Below, one piece after another: positions 1 to 5,972 of a stretch of 6,919 bases of DNA (the stretch's first letter is position 1; the number at the start of each line of letters is the position of its first letter). The notes under the pieces are model-generated. The model saw only the letters and a program-made list of their open reading frames with translations, made no database searches and was not told where the DNA came from. The position numbers were made by a program, and so were the translations under genes. This DNA is from CAZPMO01 sp964587515. Its GTDB lineage: Bacteria; Pseudomonadota; Alphaproteobacteria; MPNO01. Where the stretch lies: contig CAZPMO010000225.1 of the NCBI GenBank assembly GCA_964587515.1, positions 1 through 6,919 of the forward strand, written 5' to 3'.

Positions 1-13
1 GAAAGCTATGTAT

Positions 14-56
14 CTCCTCATCCTGAGGAGGGCCGAAGGCCCGTCTCGAAGGATGG
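14..56. repeat. Palindromic intergenic repeat (REP-like)
   Basis: An interrupted palindrome. Outer arms are CATCCT at 19-24 and AGGATG at 50-55. The inner hairpin is GGGCC (30-34), loop GAA, then GGCCC (38-42). The CATCCTGAGGAG ... GTCTCGAAGGATG pattern matches, from memory, a highly repeated intergenic palindrome in Rhizobiales and related alphaproteobacteria, where the central GC stem varies between copies. Such elements usually lie between genes and can act as transcript-end hairpins or be spread by REP-associated transposases. Identification as a family member is from recall; the palindrome itself is seen directly. Confidence 0.75.
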
Positions 57-96
57 CACCCCGTTATCAGTTCTTATGCGATTGCCCTCTGCCCGC

Positions 97-120
97 CGCG
101 CGAGACGGTAGTTTCGCGCG
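97..120. repeat. Inverted repeat in the leader of the ThDP-enzyme gene
   Basis: CGCGCGA at 97-103 is mirrored by TCGCGCG at 114-120 around a 10-base spacer. The octamer CGCGCGAG also occurs as a direct repeat at 97-104 and 115-122. The element ends 11 bases before a possible -10 box, so it could be an operator or a small hairpin in or next to the promoter. GC-rich sequence produces such repeats by chance, so no function is asserted. Confidence 0.35.
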
Positions 121-128
121 AGCAAGGG

Positions 129-137
129 TGTGATAAT
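129..137 (+). promoter_or_regulatory. Candidate extended -10 promoter for the ThDP-enzyme gene
   Basis: TG at 129-130, one base, then GATAAT at 132-137, which matches TATAAT at five of six positions. This is the layout of an extended -10 promoter, which can work with a poor -35; no good -35 is visible at 16-18 bases upstream. It would give a leader of about 30 bases before the start codon at 173. Confidence 0.35.
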
Positions 138-161
138 GCGCGCTGAAAAATAGAAATGCGC

Positions 162-166
162 GGAGG
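162..166 (+). promoter_or_regulatory. Ribosome binding site GGAGG
   Basis: GGAGG lies 6 bases before the ATG at 173 and supports that start for the ThDP-dependent enzyme. Confidence 0.8.
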
Positions 167-172
167 CAGACG

Positions 173-1861
173 ATGAAAAACACGACGGATGGCGGCGAGG
201 CGGTACTCGAGGCGTGTCGTAAGCTCGGGGTCGATTACATCATTTCCTCGCCCGGCACCGAATGGGCGCCGGTGTGGGAGGCGATGGCCAACCAGATCCA
301 ACAGGGCAAGAACGGCCCCGCCTTCATCGATTGCTGGCACGAGACGCTCGCGGTCGATATGGCCGCCGGCTACGCCATGGTGACGGGCCGCACGCAGGCG
401 GTGTTGCTGCATGCCGGATCGGGCCTCCTCCAGGGCATGATGGGCATCCACGGCGCGTGGCTCGGCAGCGTACCCATGGTGGTGATTTCCGGCGAGACAA
501 TGACCTACGGCGAACAGCCGGGTTTCGATCCCGGCGCCCAGTGGATCAACAATCTCAGCGTCGTCGGCGGCACCACGCGCCTGGTCGAACCGGTGGTGAA
601 ATACGCCGCCCAGGCGGGCAGCTCCTATACGGTCTATGAGAGTGTGATCCGGGCGGGCGAACTGTCGCAGCGCACGCCCAAGGGTCCGACCTATTTGAGT
701 GTGTCGACCGAAACGCTGATGGACGAATGGAACCCGCCGGAAAACCCGCGCAACGTTCCCGATGCGCCGCGCGTGCTCAGCGCGCCGGAGGACGTGGAAA
801 AGCTCGCCGGTCTGCTCGCCAAGGCGAAGAACCCGGTGGTGATCACCGAGGCCGCCGGGCGCGAGGCCGAGACCTTCGAAGCCCTGGTGGCGCTGTCGGA
901 GAAGATCGCGCTGCCGGTCGTGGAAACCACGGGCGCGCTGTTCGCGAACTTCCCGACGGAACACCCGATGCATCAGGGCCACGATCTGAAGCCGTTCCGC
1001 GAGGATGCCGATCTGGTGATCGTCATCCGCGCCCGCGCGCCCTGGTATCCGCCGTCCGATGCGCCGCCCAACGCGGTGATCGCGATCATCGACGAGGCGC
1101 CGCACCGCGATAACATGGTCTACCAGAGCCTCCAGGCGGACATGTATCTGGAAGGCGACGCGGCCCAGACGCTCCGCGATCTGGCGGAAGCCGTTGGAAC
1201 GCCCGACGCTGCGGCGGTCGAGGCGCGCCGCGCCGCCCTGACCGCGTCCCACAACGCGCTGATCGAAAGCAAACAGCAGCGACATCTGGACGCGCGCAAG
1301 AAAACGCCCATCGATCCCGTGTGGCTGTGCGCGGCGCTGAACGAGGTGATGCCGCGCGGCACGGTCTATGTCGACGAGGTCACCACCCATACGGGATTGC
1401 TGCGCCAGAATCTCCGATGGACCGACCCGGACACGCTCTATTCGCGCCAGGGCGGGCTCGGCCAGGGCCTCGGCCTGTCGCTGGGCATCAAGCTCGCCAA
1501 GCCGGATAGCCCGGTGGTGACGCTGATCGGCGACGGCGCGTTCCTCTATAACCCGGTCCTCCAGACGCTGGGCGCGGCGCGGGATTACAACATCCCCACC
1601 ATGACCGTGATCTTCAACAATCAGAAATACGCCGCCATGCAGGGCATGCACCTGAAGATGTATCCCGACGGCACCGCGGTCGAGACCGAGACCTTCCACG
1701 GCACCCACATCAACGCGCCGGATATCGTGATGGTCGCCGAATCGGTTGGCGGTTACGGCGAGAAGGTCGAGGATCCGGAAGAGCTGGAACAGGCGCTGCG
1801 CAACGGCCTCGAAGCGGTCGCCCAAGGCAAGCCCGCGATCATCAACGTGATCGTGGGGTAG
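173..1861 (+). CDS. Thiamine-diphosphate-dependent enzyme, acetolactate synthase/decarboxylase superfamily
   Basis: A 562-residue protein with the three-domain layout of the ALS/pyruvate oxidase/benzoylformate decarboxylase superfamily: pyrimidine-binding domain about 5-170, central domain about 195-345, pyrophosphate-binding domain about 375-555. H56-E57, in CWHETLAVDMAAGYAM, supplies the conserved glutamate that activates the cofactor. The ThDP/Mg motif runs from G453-D454-G455 to N482-N483, the usual 30-residue spacing. GGLGQGLGLSLGIKLA is the conserved segment before it. Length is normal for the family. The predicted location is cytoplasmic. Members cleave or form carbon-carbon bonds next to a carbonyl (2-oxo acids, acyl-CoAs); the substrate here cannot be assigned. 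There is no partner regulatory subunit gene nearby, which argues against the biosynthetic ilvB-type acetolactate synthase. The gene converges on the CoA-transferase/MaoC operon with 3 bases between stops. The start is fixed by GGAGG 6 bases upstream. Confidence 0.92.
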   Translation: MKNTTDGGEAVLEACRKLGVDYIISSPGTEWAPVWEAMANQIQQGKNGPAFIDCWHETLAVDMAAGYAMVTGRTQAVLLHAGSGLLQGMMGIHGAWLGSVPMVVISGETMTYGEQPGFDPGAQWINNLSVVGGTTRLVEPVVKYAAQAGSSYTVYESVIRAGELSQRTPKGPTYLSVSTETLMDEWNPPENPRNVPDAPRVLSAPEDVEKLAGLLAKAKNPVVITEAAGREAETFEALVALSEKIALPVVETTGALFANFPTEHPMHQGHDLKPFREDADLVIVIRARAPWYPPSDAPPNAVIAIIDEAPHRDNMVYQSLQADMYLEGDAAQTLRDLAEAVGTPDAAAVEARRAALTASHNALIESKQQRHLDARKKTPIDPVWLCAALNEVMPRGTVYVDEVTTHTGLLRQNLRWTDPDTLYSRQGGLGQGLGLSLGIKLAKPDSPVVTLIGDGAFLYNPVLQTLGAARDYNIPTMTVIFNNQKYAAMQGMHLKMYPDGTAVETETFHGTHINAPDIVMVAESVGGYGEKVEDPEELEQALRNGLEAVAQGKPAIINVIVG

Positions 1862-1864
1862 GGG

Positions 1865-2332
1865 CTAAGTCTCCCCGTCCGGCGCCCCCGCCATCATGCG
1901 CACCGCGCGATAGGTGATGACCGTTTCGCCGTGCTGATTGATGACGTCGTTGACCGTGGTCACGATGCCGCGATTGCCCTTGCTGGTCGGGCGGATGGCG
2001 ATTACCTCGACCTCGGCGTGGACTGTATCGCCGGCGAACACCGGTTTCAGGACCTTCTTCTCCACCTCCAGCAAGGCCAGTCCGGTGGTCTGCATGGTCG
2101 ACTGGCAGAGCAGCCCCTCGATCATGGTGTAGGTGCAGGCCGCCGGCACCACGCGGCCCCCGGCGACGCCGCCATGACCGGCGAAGGACAAATCGGTGAA
2201 CAAAGTTTCCACCATGCCGGTCACGCCGATGAAGTTCACGATGTCGGGTTCGGTGATCGTGCGGTTCAGCGTCTTGAATTTCTCGCCGACCTCCAGATTG
2301 TCCCAGTAAAGGCCGATGCCGAGCGTCTTCAT
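1865..2332 (-). CDS. MaoC-like hot-dog-fold acyl-CoA hydratase/thioesterase family protein
   Basis: A 155-residue single hot-dog domain, the usual length for a one-domain MaoC protein. The N-terminal WDNLEVGEKFKTLNRTITEPDIVNFIGVTG (residues 10-39) fits the family opening, in which 'T.TE.DI..F....G' precedes the active-site loop. In (R)-enoyl-CoA hydratases that loop reads GD.NP.H.D; here it reads GMVETLFTDLSFA (39-51), so M40 and F45 stand where the catalytic Asp and His are expected. The later region with KPVFAGDTVHAEVEV (about 95-109) is the typical second half of the fold. The protein probably acts on, or binds, a CoA thioester, but classic hydration by the Asp/His dyad looks unlikely. The ATG overlaps the stop of the upstream CoA-transferase (ATGA, 2329-2332), implying translational coupling. 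AAGGGA at 2342-2347, inside that gene, is a suitable ribosome binding site. It is the last gene of the operon. Confidence 0.85.
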   Translation of the reverse strand: MKTLGIGLYWDNLEVGEKFKTLNRTITEPDIVNFIGVTGMVETLFTDLSFAGHGGVAGGRVVPAACTYTMIEGLLCQSTMQTTGLALLEVEKKVLKPVFAGDTVHAEVEVIAIRPTSKGNRGIVTTVNDVINQHGETVITYRAVRMMAGAPDGET

Positions 2333-3531
2333 GCCTCTGGTTCCCTTTCGTTGCCGCCGTCGACCGTCGCCCGGTCGATCTCTTCATCGCTCAACCCGGC
2401 CTCGCGCAGCACTTCCATACTGTGCTGGCCGAGCTTCGGCTGCAATCGGTCGATGGCGGCCGGGGTGCGCGAGAACCGCACCGGCGTGTCGGGGGTAACG
2501 ATCGGACCTTCGGTCGGGTGGTCGGCCTTGCGGAAAAACCCGACCGCGCTCAGGTGAGCGTCCTCCGCCAGTTGTTCCAACGTGGTGATGGGCGCGACCG
2601 GGATGTCGAGCGCGCCCAGGGTTCCCACCCATTCCGCCGTCGGCCGGTCCGCCAGGCATTCGCCGGCGATGCGGTACAGCTCCTCGATATTGTCGCTCCG
2701 GCTCGACAGCGTAACAAAGCGCGGATCGTCGATCAGCTCTGGCTTGCCGACCGCGTCCCAGAAACGCCGCCACTGGATATCGGTATAGGCCAGCATGCAG
2801 ACATAGCCGTCGCGCGTCGGATATGGCCTGCGCCACGGCGCCAGCACGCGCGAATAGCCCATTGGGCCTTCCGGCGGATCGAAGGTGTGGCCGAACAGAT
2901 GTTCGGCGAGGTTAAAGGCCGCCATGGTCTCGAACATGGGGATCTCGACGAACTGGCCGCGTCCCGATTTCTCGCGCTCGTAAAGCGCCGCCATGACCGA
3001 ATAGGCGGCCACCAGCGCGCACGTCTTGTCGGCCATGATGACGGGCAGATAGCGCGGCTCGCCGGTCAACCGCGCCATCAGATCGGCGGTGCCGCTGCGG
3101 CCCTGAATCACGTCGTCATAGGCCGGCGCCCCGGCATAGGGGCCGTCCATGCCGTAACCATGCACGCCGGCGTAGATGATGCGCGGATTGCGCGCCAGCA
3201 CATCGTCGTAGCCAAAGCCGAGCCGTTCGATCGCCTTGGGCCGGATCGAATGGATGAACACGTCGGCGCTGTCGATAAGACGCCACAGCGCCGTGCGCGC
3301 GTCCGCGCCTTTGAGGTCGAGAACCACGGAGCGCTTGTTGCGGTTGAGCCCCATGAACAGGGCCGCCATGTCGTCCGAGCGGGACGGGCCGGTATACCGG
3401 GTGGTGTCCCCGGCCGGCGCCTCGATCTTGATTACATCGGCGCCGAGATCGCCCATGGTCTGCGTCGCGAGCGGCCCCAGCACCACCGACGTCAGGTCGA
3501 GCACGCGAACGCCGTCGAGCGGTCCGGCCAT
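2329..3531 (-). CDS. CaiB/BaiF (family III) CoA-transferase
   Basis: A 400-residue protein of the family III CoA-transferases, which move CoA between carboxylic acids (formyl-CoA:oxalate, carnitine, succinyl-CoA and similar pairs). It shows the family start PLDGVRVLDLT (4-14), then MGDLGADVIKIEAPAGD (26-42), LNRNKRSVVLDLK (62-74) and ERLGFGYDDVLARNPRIIY (102-120). A137-Y138-D139 lies just before the VIQGRSG segment; by analogy with formyl-CoA transferase and alpha-methylacyl-CoA racemase, D139 is the likely catalytic aspartate that forms the acyl anhydride. The C-terminal GLSDEEIDRA is also typical. Length is normal. I chose the ATG at 3531 because the protein family begins there; the frame is open upstream, but those 37 codons overlap the preceding gene and look non-coding. 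It lies 16 bases after the LLM oxidoreductase gene and overlaps the MaoC gene by 4 bases. Substrates are unknown, and a racemase role is possible. Confidence 0.92.
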   Translation of the reverse strand: MAGPLDGVRVLDLTSVVLGPLATQTMGDLGADVIKIEAPAGDTTRYTGPSRSDDMAALFMGLNRNKRSVVLDLKGADARTALWRLIDSADVFIHSIRPKAIERLGFGYDDVLARNPRIIYAGVHGYGMDGPYAGAPAYDDVIQGRSGTADLMARLTGEPRYLPVIMADKTCALVAAYSVMAALYEREKSGRGQFVEIPMFETMAAFNLAEHLFGHTFDPPEGPMGYSRVLAPWRRPYPTRDGYVCMLAYTDIQWRRFWDAVGKPELIDDPRFVTLSSRSDNIEELYRIAGECLADRPTAEWVGTLGALDIPVAPITTLEQLAEDAHLSAVGFFRKADHPTEGPIVTPDTPVRFSRTPAAIDRLQPKLGQHSMEVLREAGLSDEEIDRATVDGGNEREPEA

Positions 3532-3547
3532 GGCGTCGCCCCGGCGC

Positions 3548-4549
3548 TCAGCCGTCGCCGTTGACGTAGGGCAACACCTCGGCGGCGACCCGGCGGAACT
3601 GTTCCTGCGCGTTGCCCATGGTGCTGATCCGCACCGCGACACGGCGGACGCCGTTGTCGCGGAAACGGCGAAGCTGTTCGATGCAGTCCCGCGGCGAGCC
3701 GTAGGTCAGCCAGGCTTCCAGCCGTTCCTTCGAATAGTCCGCGCCGTAATAGAAATCGAGGAATTTTTTCGAATCCGCCAACGCCGCGTCCTTGTCGTCG
3801 CTGACATTGATGTGGTGATACATCACGTGGTCGAGCTTCGAGGCGTCGCGGCCCGCCGTTTGCGCCGCGCCCAGCACCATGTCCCAGGATTTTTTGAAGC
3901 CTTCCGGCGTCACGCTGTGGGTCATCCAGCCGTCGGCGAGGCGCCCGACGCGGTTGAGCGCGAAATCGGTGCCGCCCATGTCGGCGCTGCCCCGGCTCTG
4001 GCGGCCGAGATTGGTGGCCAGCCAGATCGGGCACGGGTCCTGGATCGGCTTGGGCTCCAGGGTTACGCCGGAAAATTTATGGAACTGGCTCTCATAGGGC
4101 GCTTCGTCGTTGGTCCACAGATGGCGCATGACATGCATATTGTCGATCATGCGCTTGTGGCGGTCGGCCGGGTTGATCCCCATCGCTTCCGATTCCGCCC
4201 CCCAGGCCGGGCCGGCGCCGCCGCCGGAGCACGCCACCATGCGGGTGCGGCCGTTGGAAAGCTGATCGAGGCTGGCCCATTCATAGGCCAGCACCAGCGG
4301 ATCGCGCAGCCCGAAGGAGCCCATGCAGGCCGGGCCCAGCAGCACGCGTTCGGTGCGGCCCGCCACCGCGGCGAGCAGGGTCAGCGCATCGAGGCGGCGA
4401 TTGACGAACAGCGCATCGCCGACCCACACCGAATCCATCTCCGGGCAGGCCTCCGCCAGATCGGCGAGTTCGAGAAGATCCTTCGGTGTGCAAATTCCGA
4501 GATTGACGCCCCGGTTCGGCAGAATCACGCCGAAAGTCATATTTTCCAT
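3548..4549 (-). CDS. LLM-class (bacterial luciferase-like) flavin-dependent oxidoreductase
   Basis: A 333-residue TIM-barrel protein of the luciferase-like monooxygenase superfamily, which uses reduced FMN or F420. Visible family features are the first strand TFGVILPNRG (5-14), SVWVGDALF (40-48), the block RDPLVLAYEWASLDQLSNGR (82-101) followed by a glycine-rich GGGAG (109-113), then RHKRMIDNMHVMRHLW (130-145), and the C-terminal GSPRDCIEQLRRFRDNGVRRV (284-304) typical of the F420-type/alkanal-type clade. It is predicted to be soluble. It is first in the minus-strand operon with the CoA-transferase and MaoC genes, suggesting that it oxidises the substrate before CoA activation, although the order of reactions is inferred. 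AAGAGG (4558-4563), 8 bases before the ATG, supports the start; a second ATG three codons in is possible. FMN versus F420 use cannot be decided here. Confidence 0.9.
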   Translation of the reverse strand: MENMTFGVILPNRGVNLGICTPKDLLELADLAEACPEMDSVWVGDALFVNRRLDALTLLAAVAGRTERVLLGPACMGSFGLRDPLVLAYEWASLDQLSNGRTRMVACSGGGAGPAWGAESEAMGINPADRHKRMIDNMHVMRHLWTNDEAPYESQFHKFSGVTLEPKPIQDPCPIWLATNLGRQSRGSADMGGTDFALNRVGRLADGWMTHSVTPEGFKKSWDMVLGAAQTAGRDASKLDHVMYHHINVSDDKDAALADSKKFLDFYYGADYSKERLEAWLTYGSPRDCIEQLRRFRDNGVRRVAVRISTMGNAQEQFRRVAAEVLPYVNGDG

Positions 4550-4557
4550 TGCTTACG

Positions 4558-4563
4558 CCTCTT
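4558..4563 (-). promoter_or_regulatory. Ribosome binding site AAGAGG for the LLM oxidoreductase
   Basis: Read on the minus strand, AAGAGG lies 8 bases before the ATG at 4549. It favours the first of two closely spaced ATG codons. Confidence 0.6.
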
Positions 4564-4652
4564 GCTGGCGCGCGCGGTGGCGCGCGGCGGATTACACGGC
4601 GGCGAATTATACGCGAGACGCCGGCCGATCCAAATTTCGCCATGCCGGCCCA

Positions 4653-4682
4653 ATGATAAATTTCATAAGTCAATACTCACAA
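4653..4682 (-). promoter_or_regulatory. Candidate promoter of the LLM/CoA-transferase/MaoC operon
   Basis: On the minus strand TTGTGA (4682-4677; four of six to TTGACA) is followed after 18 bases by TATCAT (4658-4653; five of six to TATAAT). It sits at the edge of the AT island and would give a leader of roughly 95-100 bases before the LLM gene. AT-rich DNA yields such matches easily, so this is tentative. Confidence 0.3.
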
Positions 4683-4800
4683 ATATGTATAATTTTAATA
4701 AAATAAAATTATAATTAAACATAAATAATAATAAATTTTTATATTTATTTTATAGTCCTTTTAATTCAATAAGTTTACAATAAATTCAGGATTTGGTCTT
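4655..4800. other. Extreme AT-rich island in the divergent intergenic region
   Basis: The 328 bases between 4550 and 4877 hold no supportable gene. The part next to the LLM gene (4564-4650) is GC-rich, with GCGC runs and an imperfect repeat of CGGCGGATTACAC-type sequence. From about 4655 composition flips: by hand count 4681-4750 contains two G/C bases in 70 and 4651-4800 contains 22 in 150. Runs of A and T, with a loose T/A inverted repeat around 4720-4755, suggest a flexible or curved promoter region. Possible roles are an UP-element-like promoter region for both divergent units or a binding site for an AT-preferring silencer of the MucR/Ros or H-NS-like type. Role is inferred; composition is seen. 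Confidence 0.7.
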
Positions 4801-4802
4801 AT
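4774..4802 (+). promoter_or_regulatory. Weak candidate promoter for the small exported protein
   Basis: TTTACA (4774-4779; five of six to the -35 consensus), a 17-base spacer, then TCTTAT (4797-4802; four of six to the -10). It lies in the AT island and would give a leader of about 70 bases. Several other AT-rich hexamers could serve equally well. Confidence 0.22.
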
Positions 4803-4877
4803 ATTTCGATTATTGACGGTGCTAATACGACTTGTTTCCAGCAAGGTCAATATCCGAAACGAAATATCGGTGTTTCG

Positions 4878-5243
4878 ATGCGGCGAATGACGATGACAGC
4901 GTTTCTGATTGCGGCGGGACTTGCCGCCGGACCGGCCCATGCGTTCGGCTCCGCGGGCGATGTCGTCGGGTCCTGGGGCGCGGAGAAGGGATGCGCCCAG
5001 GGCGCCTACAGCTACGTCAACCAGAACGGCCGTTTCGCCCAGATCGTCGAGGATAACGGCAAGACCTATGTCTCCGAGATCAAAATCTCCGTCAAAGGCA
5101 AACTTTTGAGCGTGATCGACGAGGAAAAGATGTTCACCTATCGCATCGTCGGTCCCGACAGCATGACCTTCATCGGTTTTACGAATCTGCAAAGCGGATT
5201 GTCTTCACGTCCACGACCGACCGCCTGGCACAGGTGTCACTAG
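4878..5243 (+). CDS. Small exported protein of unknown function, probable paired frameshift near the 3' end
   Basis: A 121-residue protein. Residues 1-22 form a signal peptide: basic MRR, hydrophobic core AFLIAAGLAAGP, then A20-H21-A22 as a signal peptidase I site before F23. The mature part is a small beta-rich domain starting GDVVGSWGAEKGC (27-39) with a GKTYVSEIKISVKGKLLSVIDEE stretch, resembling small periplasmic proteins that begin with a G.W...C motif and end in a cysteine; the family is not identified. The encoded tail contains C120, which could pair with C39. Codon choice breaks down after about 5182, while another frame (5192-5227) has G/C at 11 of 12 third positions. The C-terminal 15-20 residues as translated may therefore be wrong. 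No clear ribosome binding site precedes ATG 4878; ATG 4887 and 4893 are alternatives that shorten the signal peptide. A strong terminator follows at 5298. Confidence 0.65.
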   Translation: MRRMTMTAFLIAAGLAAGPAHAFGSAGDVVGSWGAEKGCAQGAYSYVNQNGRFAQIVEDNGKTYVSEIKISVKGKLLSVIDEEKMFTYRIVGPDSMTFIGFTNLQSGLSSRPRPTAWHRCH

Positions 5244-5297
5244 CACGACCCTCCTTCCATGACATTGGCTACCACCCAATTGGAAGATCAAGCGGAG

Positions 5298-5334
5298 ATC
5301 GGCGGCTGCCTCGATGCGGTCGCCGATTTTCTTT
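5298..5334 (+). terminator. Rho-independent terminator after the small exported protein gene
   Basis: ATCGGCGGCTGC (5298-5309) pairs with GCGGTCGCCGAT (5316-5327): 12 base pairs counting two G-U wobbles, with a 6-base loop (5310-5315). The outer seven pairs are perfect. It is followed directly by TTTCTTT. It lies 54 bases after the stop at 5243 and separates that gene from the next one. Confidence 0.75.
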
Positions 5335-5377
5335 GCGCGCCTCGCGGCGCAGGTTAAGCTCGCCTCTGATTTTTAAT

Positions 5378-5384
5378 AAGGAGG
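5378..5384 (+). promoter_or_regulatory. Ribosome binding site AAGGAGG
   Basis: A full-strength AAGGAGG lies 9 bases before the ATG at 5394 and fixes that start. Since a terminator stands just upstream, a promoter is expected between about 5330 and 5375, but no clear one is seen. Confidence 0.8.
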
Positions 5385-5393
5385 ACGTGCGGG

Positions 5394-5942
5394 ATGGACC
5401 GCTTGCCGGAGCTTGAACCAGATCAGATGAACGAGGCCCAGCGCCGGATCTATGGCGACATCACGTCGGGCCCGCGCGGCAAGATCCGCGGACCCTTTCC
5501 GTGGCTGTTGCGCAGTCCCGGGCTGGCCGACCGGGCCCAGAAGCTCGGCGCCTATCTGCGCTTCGACAGTTCGCTTCCCGGCAATCAGCGCGAACTGGCG
5601 ATCCTGGTCGTCGCGCGGTTCTGGCGCGCCCAGTACGAATGGTACGCCCACGCGCCGCTGGCCCGGAACGAAGGTGTCGCGGATGCGGTAATCGATGCGC
5701 TCGCCGACAACCGCCGTCCCGACTTCACCGATACGGCGGAAGCGGCGATTTACGGGTTCTGTACCGGCATGCTGAACGACCACGAGGTCGACGACGCGAC
5801 CTATGGCGCGGCGTTCGAGGCGCTTGGCGAGGAGGGGCTCCTCGATGTGATCGGGATCATGGGATATTACAGCCTGCTGGCCATGATCATGGATACGTTC
5901 AACGTTCCCATCCCCGACGATGCCTCGCCTCTGCAACCCTGA
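5394..5942 (+). CDS. Carboxymuconolactone decarboxylase-family (AhpD-fold) protein
   Basis: A 182-residue all-helical protein that fits the carboxymuconolactone decarboxylase/AhpD-like superfamily. The core is LPGNQRELAILVVARFWRAQYEWYAHAPLAR (61-91), matching the family helix pair in which the catalytic residues lie. In AhpD this segment carries E..C..C..H; here it carries E82-W83-Y84-A85-H86 with no cysteine, so disulfide/peroxidase chemistry of the AhpD type is unlikely; the only cysteine is C123. The second half, AAIYGFCTGMLND (118-130) and GLLDVIGIMGYYSLLAMIMDTFNVPIP (148-174), is a common tail of the cysteine-less subgroup. Members include lactone decarboxylases, but most of this subgroup is uncharacterised. 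It may belong functionally with the degradation operon upstream, though it is a separate transcription unit after a terminator. Soluble, cytoplasmic; specific reaction unknown. Confidence 0.88.
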   Translation: MDRLPELEPDQMNEAQRRIYGDITSGPRGKIRGPFPWLLRSPGLADRAQKLGAYLRFDSSLPGNQRELAILVVARFWRAQYEWYAHAPLARNEGVADAVIDALADNRRPDFTDTAEAAIYGFCTGMLNDHEVDDATYGAAFEALGEEGLLDVIGIMGYYSLLAMIMDTFNVPIPDDASPLQP

Positions 5943-5972
5943 GAAGCCGTGAGGCCGTGAAATTGCTTGCTT

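Noticed and set aside
74..1825. A 583-codon open frame on the minus strand opposite the ThDP enzyme
   Set aside because: The translation is rich in R, H, G, D and V with no recognisable domain, as expected from the complement of a GC-rich gene. The plus-strand protein has clear motifs and a ribosome binding site.
173..1861. Biosynthetic acetolactate synthase large subunit (ilvB)
   Set aside because: There is no small-subunit gene downstream, and the motifs support only the wider superfamily.
173..3531. Oxalate pathway (oxalyl-CoA decarboxylase plus formyl-CoA transferase)
   Set aside because: A ThDP enzyme and a CaiB-family transferase together recall oxc/frc, but neither protein shows features I would call specific to those enzymes, and they are on opposite strands. 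Sequence comparison with known Oxc and Frc would settle it.
3532..3642. Upstream extension of the CoA-transferase to a start at 3642
   Set aside because: The extra 37 residues lie within the coding end of the LLM gene and look like frame-shadow sequence. The family normally begins near PLDGVRVLDL, right after the ATG at 3531.
4585..4612. Imperfect direct repeat CGGCGGATTACAC / CGGCGGCGAATTATAC
   Set aside because: Only two copies with mismatches and an indel; too weak to call an operator or an insertion target duplication.
2422..4714. Long plus-strand open frames (2422-3564 and 3236-4714) opposite the CoA-transferase and LLM genes
   Set aside because: They show antisense-like composition, cross the junction of two real genes, and one ends in the AT island with low-complexity residues. 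No motifs are seen.
4761..5192. Minus-strand open frame of 143 codons over the AT island and small exported gene
   Set aside because: It is the complement of the exported-protein gene extended into AT-rich DNA. There is no start signal or domain, and the plus strand has a convincing signal peptide.
5234..5416. Short plus-strand frame starting at GTG 5234
   Set aside because: It runs through the terminator hairpin and into the next gene, with poor codon choice after 5239. It is better explained as the alternate frame of the frameshifted 3' end.
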